Source: Luscinia megarhynchos | Lineage: Eukaryota; Chordata; Aves; Passeriformes; Turdidae | NCBI GenBank assembly: GCA_034336665.1 | Contig: CM067570.1 | Coordinates: forward strand, 18,800,502 to 18,864,501 | Length of the DNA stretch: 64,000 nt | Reading direction: 5' to 3' | Shown: piece after piece, positions 57,801 to 64,000 of the stretch | Layout of the letters: each line of letters begins with the position of its first letter | How positions within the stretch are numbered: the first letter of the stretch is position 1 | Position numbers and translations under genes: made by a program | The notes under the pieces: model-generated | The model's input: the letters and a program-made list of their open reading frames with translations, nothing else | Database searches by the model: none | Told to the model about the DNA's origin: nothing

Positions 57801-60800
57801 TGTTCTCTGGTCATTCCAGCCACACTGTTGAGCCTGTCATTAGAATCAGGCCAGACAGGGCTATGCAGGCAGTTCTGCCAGGCTTGTCCTGGAGAGGAAA
57901 TTTTTGCCAGTCACCCATTGAACCCCACGTCTCCAGCAAGATGCAGCCCCTCCTGACTGCCCCAAGAGTGCTGAAAGTACAGTAGCAACCCATACCACAG
58001 CTTGTGGCACTCAAGATGAGAAAAAGAAGCAAAAATTTCCAGGCCCAAGGCACAGGGAGCAGGCAAAGAAACTGAGGGGGAAGAACTGTCCACCATGCAG
58101 AGGATGAACTAACAACTCTTCAGCTCTTGTCAGGGACCAGCCAGACCATGTGTCACCAGCTAGTCTGGGACAGGCTGCCACTGCCATCATGCACTCAACT
58201 GTATGGGCAAGATCACTTCCAGCCCTATCCTACCACTTTACTTGGTTTCCTCAGTTTTAGTTTCCTACTCATTCAGTTAGTTTCAAATAGATTTTCATGA
58301 AAAAGCTTATTCATTCATTTTGCTGTTGAGAATGGTCTTTACCCAAGTCTCCTCTCTTACTGCAGCACTTGGCACTGCATAGCACTGTCAGTGAAGAGAT
58401 ATGTGAAGGGAAAAGAAATTCTGCAGCCATGTTTATGCAGTAGTACTCAGAGCTGGATCAGAAGTTCCCACCAGACACCAGGCCAAAGATAAAGCAAATG
58501 AGACACCCAGCAATCATATGTTAGCATCTGTGGCCATTCGAACTGTAGAAATTCTGTTTGTACAGTTTGTAGTATTTGAACATTTATTTGAGAAACGTTG
58601 AAATTGGTTTGTTCTTAGTATCAAAAAACTTCCCCTAGACTAGTAAAAGTAATTTAAAGAGGTATCTTAAGAGATTAAGTCACATCAACAGTAGCATCAT
58701 TCATATAAAAGAGAAAAGGGCAAGGCCTGAAGCAAGCTCTATTAAATCAACAGAAGGACTCCTGCTGATTTCAAGACAAAGCACATATCAGTTCTTTCAG
58801 CTCAGTAGATTAGTTCTCCTTAAAAATTAGTTCAGCCTTGAAAATCCCCCAAGCTCTTTAAATCACTATATATAGCCAGCAATGCCTATACAACATAGGT
58901 TGGTGAGGTAGGCATAGAGCCTAGCCAGAAGATTAATACCAAGTACATCCCTAAAATAGACAGAGATCACAGTACGAGTCATTAGCAATAGCAGGGAGAG
59001 GGGCCCTGCTGATGTGCATCAGTTAGGAAAGTACTACTAGACATAGAATTTATGAGATTTAAATTTTTTTTAAACCAACGTGCAGGTCTTGGCACACAAC
59101 TTTATGAGTAAATTGGGCTGTTTCTATGTTCTGACATTGGAAATAAATAACTGGTGAAGGCAACTCATGAGCACCTGGAGATAAAGACCGAGCTTGCAGA
59201 TGTCTCTCCAGAATGTGAGTAGAACTTGTGTCTATTGTTATAGTGAGCAGTACCTATTATATGCATTTGCAGGATACCTAAGAGAGCTAAGCATTTGTTT
59301 TCTAGTGCACAGACAAGAGAATATGCAGTCCCTTCCTTTCTAGAGTAAATTTTAACAATTGTTGTTTGTCTTAGCACCTTCAAGGTCTGAATAAAATGCT
59401 AACGCAGAAATGCTCTTCCCAACATGTGGAATCTTTCCTTGCTTCAATTTTCAAATACTGCTTTGGTGACCTAAGATTTTAAATGGTTTTGTTTTCCTGG
59501 GGCTTTTATGATGCTGTGGTAAAAATATGAAGTGCAAGCCATACAAAGAAGATACAATCATGCTGAAAACTCACTGTATCAGACAACATTAATCTCCCTA
59601 CAAAATGTTGTGTAGTAGAGTTTGGAGGTGTATTTCTTTTCAGATAACATATTACTAAAGATCTTAAATTATCTGTTGACCAACAAAACAAATTGTCACA
59701 TATTTACACAGCATACAAAAAAGCACTCCTTTTCCATGAAACAGAAATGCAAAGCTCTGCATGTGCAGGAATAGTTCTCCTAAGAGTAAGAGATCTGATG
59801 TTTTGTGCCTGCCAATTTGTTCAATTAATTAACTGAGAACTAGAGGTTTGTGGCTATGGAAGGGTAACTCTGGAGAGCTGTTGGATGATCTTTCTGTGTG
59901 CTGCCTGATATATCTAAATCTTCCACTGTGTGTTACGTGAATGCTCATTCTGAAGAACCACAGAGCCTAAATTTCCCATTTGTAGTTCTTCCTCAGATGC
60001 CTGGCAGGTCATTCTACCCATTGCAGAGTCCTGACTTCTGGAGTTTTGCACTGCGTGCAAAGTGGGGGGTGAAGGAATCCAAAGCACACACAGGCCCCAG
60101 ACTTCACCCCAGTCTGAAATTCTTTGGCGTAAGCAAACTCCTGTGGGAGTAAATCATTAATATCCTCCTTCAATACAGGGTCTACGTGCTTGTTTCCTTT
60201 AGTGCAGACAAGCAGAAGGATGCTGAACTTCGCAGTCATCCAGGGATGTTAGAGGGCTCTCAATGCAGTCATGCTGCTTTTCGCTAAAATCAATTGCTTT
60301 TATAATGGCACATGTGTAGGCACAAAAGCCAAGCTCTAACACACAAATTCTCAATTTGCCAGGCAAATATCAAAGTTTGATGGAAAATAGAATTTGCCTT
60401 TAGCTATTTACTGACTACATTATTAATCCAAATGTAATATTTATGAAGATACATCAATACTCTTGAAATATCATGCTGACATTTTCTCTGGAAATGCACT
60501 GTTTGCCACTCCATGCAGCTATTTCAAAATCGATATGATCTTGGAAGCCAAGTCTGCGCTGTTTTCTGGCTTTTGTAGAACTTCACAATTATCAAAAAAG
60601 AAATATTTTGGATAACATTGCACATTCACAGAATTAGAGGATTTTCTTGAAAGAAAGCTTTAACTGAGACTGTTTCTCTCAGTCCTGACCCCAGGCTCCT
60701 TCCAGCAGTAATGACATAATCTAGCAGAACACATAATGGCAGAAGGCTCCAGCAGAGCGATACCTACCATGCATTTACACATTTCTTTATACAAACACAC

Positions 60801-61440
60801 TTCCCATATAGTATGTTCTGCTGTGCTGTGTATCACTGGTAAACAGGCAACAAGTGACAGAAGATTCAGGCACTGCCCCAAAGTCTACCTTGTCTAAGGG
60901 GCAGAGAGCAAATCACTCACTGTCACACAACACAAGTCACATAAATTAGTCATCAGATCCACCACTGCAGCTTACACTTCTCTTGGGTTGTTCTTGGGGT
61001 CACTCTGCTTCCATGTTACAGATTAACAAGTGGGTCAAAGAGAATCACTCTTTTTCCCAGAGAATTTCTCTCTCTGGTATCAGCATAAATAATGACCAAT
61101 GTCCACAAAAAAAACCCCAAAACTTTCAGAACCGATAAGGTCATTCCTTTCTGTCTAAAATGTCCTTAAAGGACAGTGCTTACTTGAAAGTCTGGTCAGC
61201 AAAGCTTGAAAACATCAAAAATCTATTGAAAAGAGAGATACGAAAGGTTTTGTCAAGGCACACATTATCCATGGATCCTGATTGTGCCAAAGCTTCTATT
61301 CCTGCTCTCTCCTAACATACAGTGGTCTGGAAGGGCTGCAACTAGAAACAAAGCCCCTTACAGGAGTTGTGTCTCAGGAAGCTGGAGGGTTGGCTGAGCA
61401 CATTTGCTTCATTGCACTTCTACATTAATTTATTTGCTTG
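51840..61440. other. divergent intergenic region, no gene recognised
   Basis: About 9.6 kb between the ABCB11 promoter and the first visible SDR exon. Open frames are short and unremarkable. A slightly GC-richer patch lies at 52.9-53.2 kb, and a perfect 9-bp hairpin at 55108-55129. The upstream exon(s) and promoter of the plus-strand SDR gene should lie in this interval but I could not place them. No recognisable transposon was seen. Confidence 0.5.
55108..55129. repeat. perfect 9-bp hairpin with GAAA loop
   Basis: TTTGAGGGG, GAAA, CCCCTCAAA: an uninterrupted stem closed by a GNRA-type tetraloop, alone in intergenic DNA. Confidence 0.7.
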
Positions 61441-61443
61441 TAG

Positions 61444-61774
61444 CTCTCAGTTTCAGACTCACTGCACATAGCAATTTTGGCTTCCATACTTTCTCTTACC
61501 ATTTACTGGATCATCAGAGACAGATACAGAGTGAGAAATCTGAATGGAAAGCATGTCTTCATAACAGGCTGTGACACTGGACTTGGAAACTCACTGGCTA
61601 AATGGCTTGACAAAAAGGGATTTTGTGTCATTGCTGCATGTGCCACCGAAAAAGGAAGCCAAGAGCTACAGTCCTGCTCTTCACTCTCACTGAAGACAGT
61701 GAATCTGAATTTAGCAGACTCCAACAGCATTGCCAGGGCTGTGGTGTTTGTGACTGAACAGACAGCTGGCAAGG
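61444..61774 (+). CDS. DHRS9-like SDR, upstream coding exon
   Basis: Open from acceptor TTTGCTTGTAG (61443) to CAAGG|GTAAGT. Encodes the membrane anchor and the NAD(P)-binding half. Later acceptors at CTCTCAG (61450) or TTTCAG (61456) are possible. The start codon must lie in an earlier exon or has been lost: the family-predicted Met position reads ATA. Confidence 0.75.
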
Positions 61775-63590
61775 GTAAGTGACAAGACAACTTCTCAGAA
61801 AGGTGATTCAGTATAACCAAATCTGGTCTAGCTAAAAGTTCTGTTGCCTCTCTACTCACTGCAGAAACATTTTTAATCTTACTGATGAAACACATTCACT
61901 CCTCAGTTCTGTCATTTCTCAGTTCAAAGATATTGTCTCCAGCAATGCTGCCCATTGCTTTCACCGACAGAATGCCTAAAAATCTACTTACTCACTCTGT
62001 TAAAACCAGATTATTCCCAGGTGTTTTTTAAACTCTTTCTGGTGTAGTGGAAGAATGTCAGTGAAAGGAAGCTACTAACTGATACCAGAAAATTTTCTTG
62101 ACAAATTTAGCCCACTCAATTAAAAATTGTTAATTCAGGGCCTCTACAGCCCTCATCTATTAAAGAGAAGGGTATATTTTTGTGTGCCTGGATTAGTCTG
62201 ACATTTGCACTGTACTCAACAATTGCACTGACTGTAACAGTTAAACACTCGCAATTTCAGGGAGTTTTCTTGGAGTTGTTACATAGGTAGCTCTCACTAC
62301 CCCTTATCATACATCTCTGAGCACTCTTGCAAAGAGGAAGAGCTTCCCCTTGGATACCTATGAGATTTCAGTGATGGATTTGGCAAAGGGTGCTAAAAAA
62401 ATCTGCATGGTAAATATACTCAACTGTGGCAATACACATTTATAAGCATTGGGAGCTCAGACTAAAGGCTACCAAAGGGAACCACAGCTCCACAACTACC
62501 AGTTGTAACACAGTTACACCAACTATTCAATAGGCTTATTATTATTTATGCTAAAACAGCAAAACATATCTTCTACCATAGTACTTTCTCCTCAAGGCTT
62601 GTAAAAGGCTTTTGGCCTCATCATGAGTATTACAGGCCATTCTTGAATGCAGAAATTGAGAGCAAGTTTAACAAAATTACTAGCACTTACCCCCTCCAGT
62701 AGGCTCTTGCTCCCAACTTGCAGAAAGCCACAGGATCTCAGCCAGGATAGCCACTGCTAATGCTTTCACTTCAATGTGTGGGACTCTTTATGGAGGCTGA
62801 GTGCTGGACTTTCGGCCTCTCCCCTCAGGCACAGGCTGTCCTCAGCAAACTCTTGGAAACGTCACTATTTATCTAAAGTTCCTCGAGTAATTTATAAAGG
62901 TAGTAAAGCAGTATTATCAATACACAGGGCTAAGCTAGTATCTTTAGAAGCACTGACTAATTCCATACATTTGGTTCAGACCTTTAGACCCCATACCAGA
63001 AAAATCAGTCTCTCCACTTCCATGAAGACTATTTGATTTTCACAAGAATACAAGTCCCTATTAGGAGCCTACATACTTGAGAAGATCTGGATAATAAAGC
63101 CCAGCATAGCAGCCCACATCTCCAAACAAAATAGTTTTCCTTTAACACTTTACCCATATTCTTCAGCAAATTTTACTAGGTGTACAAAGTAGATCATCCA
63201 AACAAACCCCAGATAACTGTATTCATCTGACTGAAGCTTTTGCAGACTGTGTGCTTGGTTCCCAATGCACACGATACTCCAGGGTAAGATATTGCCATAC
63301 ATTGAAATAAATAGTTCTGCATTTCTCCTAGGGCTTTTTGGCTTGGTGAGCAATGCTGAAGGAACAGCACCTGTAGGACCCACTGACTGGCTGAGGATTG
63401 AAGACTTCCATTCAATTCTGGATGTTAGCCTGCTGGGATTGATTGAAATCACACTCAAGCTTCTGCCACTTCTGAAAAAAGCTGAGGGAAGAGTTGTCAA
63501 TCTAATTAATGCCAAAGGCCTCATGGCTTTTGTAGGCAGTGGCTATAGTCTGTCCAAATGGGGCATGGAAGCTTTCTCTGACACCTTACG
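61444..63590 (+). CDS. DHRS9-like short-chain dehydrogenase (SDR9C family), partial, possibly non-catalytic
   Basis: Two exons (61444-61774, 63332-63590) encode the first two-thirds of an SDR9C/RDH-type protein: a hydrophobic N-terminal anchor, Rossmann motif T-G-C-D-T-G-L-G, D-K-K-G-F-C-V-I-A-A-C, and the active-site segment with Y-S-L-S-K. The family oxidises or reduces retinoids and steroids at the ER. T-D-W-L-x-x-E-D and the location beside ABCB11 point to DHRS9 rather than RDH16. Oddities: the near-invariant N-N-A-G is S-N-A-E, the catalytic Ser 12-13 residues before Tyr is Ile/Asn, and no in-frame ATG precedes the Rossmann fold within the exon. Both exons are open and correctly spliced in phase, so this may be a living pseudoenzyme, a decaying paralogue, or a true DHRS9 orthologue that diverged. 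The C-terminal exons lie beyond the window. Confidence 0.8.
61775..63331 (+). other. intron of the DHRS9-like SDR gene
   Basis: 1557-bp phase-1 intron (GTAAGT...CTCCTAG). Holds nothing I can recognise. Confidence 0.7.
63332..63590 (+). CDS. DHRS9-like SDR, active-site exon
   Basis: 259 nt, the usual size of this exon in RDH/DHRS9 genes, between ATTTCTCCTAG and TTACG|GTGAGT. Contains the degenerate S-N-A-E-G loop, T-D-W-L, and Y-S-L-S-K with the catalytic Tyr and Lys; the expected Ser is absent. Confidence 0.85.
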
Positions 63591-64000
63591 GTGAGTAGCC
63601 AGAAACATATGCATGAATCCAAGAATAGATTCCAGACATGCTGAGGAAGGGTGAGTGTATGTTTGCCCACTTTAATTCTTCTCTGGAAATCTTACCTAAA
63701 GGGGAAAAGGAAAATAAAATGGCTGGTCACATTTTTAAGTCTCCAGTACTATGGACAGACTCAGGAACTGCACTTTGAAAATTTTCATTTCCTAGACAAG
63801 TTGTTAGTGTGCAGATTTAATGCGGCATGTGAATCCAGTGCATACCTGAAAGTAAACCAACAATATAGCCTGGTCAGACATCCAGTTTCTTGGGCAAGTT
63901 GTGCTTGCCTGTATGCTTTGCTCTAACTCTCCACAACGATCTGAGCTGGGCAATTCCAGACAGCAACCACACTACCAAAGGTAATTGTAACTTCAGAAAA
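63591..64000 (+). other. start of next SDR intron
   Basis: Sequence after the GTGAGT donor. No match to the next family exon (the F-G-V-x-V and E-P-G region) before the window ends. Confidence 0.6.

Overview
The window is vertebrate nuclear DNA, most likely from a bird: split genes with GT-AG introns and moderate AT richness, plus a CR1-type LINE at about 42.9-43.9 kb with the ATTCTATG-like tail typical of avian CR1. Gene order and orientation match the tetrapod G6PC2 (+) / ABCB11 (-) / DHRS9-type SDR (+) block known from human chromosome 2. No prokaryotic, phage or CRISPR features were seen.

Layout. 1-3.2 kb: no recognisable gene. 3.2-3.5 kb: G6PC2 promoter, with two CACGTG E-boxes, a forkhead site and a TATA box. 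3513-9977: five G6PC2 coding exons that assemble into 355 codons, the human length, with every phosphatase motif present. 10-13.8 kb: convergent intergenic space. 15523-49603 (-): 27 coding exons of ABCB11 (bile salt export pump), including a 22-nt microexon. They assemble without a frame break into 1335 codons. A non-coding first exon ends at 51660, and a strong inverted-repeat nuclear-receptor element (farnesoid X receptor type) lies just upstream at 51814-51826. 52-61.4 kb: intergenic, nothing firm. 61444-63590 (+): two exons of a DHRS9-like SDR9C gene that runs off the right edge and has lost signature catalytic residues and a visible start codon.

How the genes relate. G6PC2 is an ER-membrane glucose-6-phosphatase family protein, in mammals restricted to pancreatic islets. 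ABCB11 is the canalicular bile salt exporter of hepatocytes. They are neighbours, not an operon: G6PC2 and ABCB11 converge tail to tail, while ABCB11 and the SDR gene diverge. The IR-1 element at the inferred ABCB11 promoter fits the known feedback in which bile acids acting through FXR induce their own exporter.

Exon limits were set by hand from splice-site consensus, reading phase and remembered family proteins; no alignment was run. The sequence does not show a new biological system. The points most worth checking are the ABCB11 nuclear-receptor cluster, the apparently non-catalytic SDR gene, the tandem-NAG acceptor and enlarged linker of ABCB11, and a few unexplained fold-back sequences.
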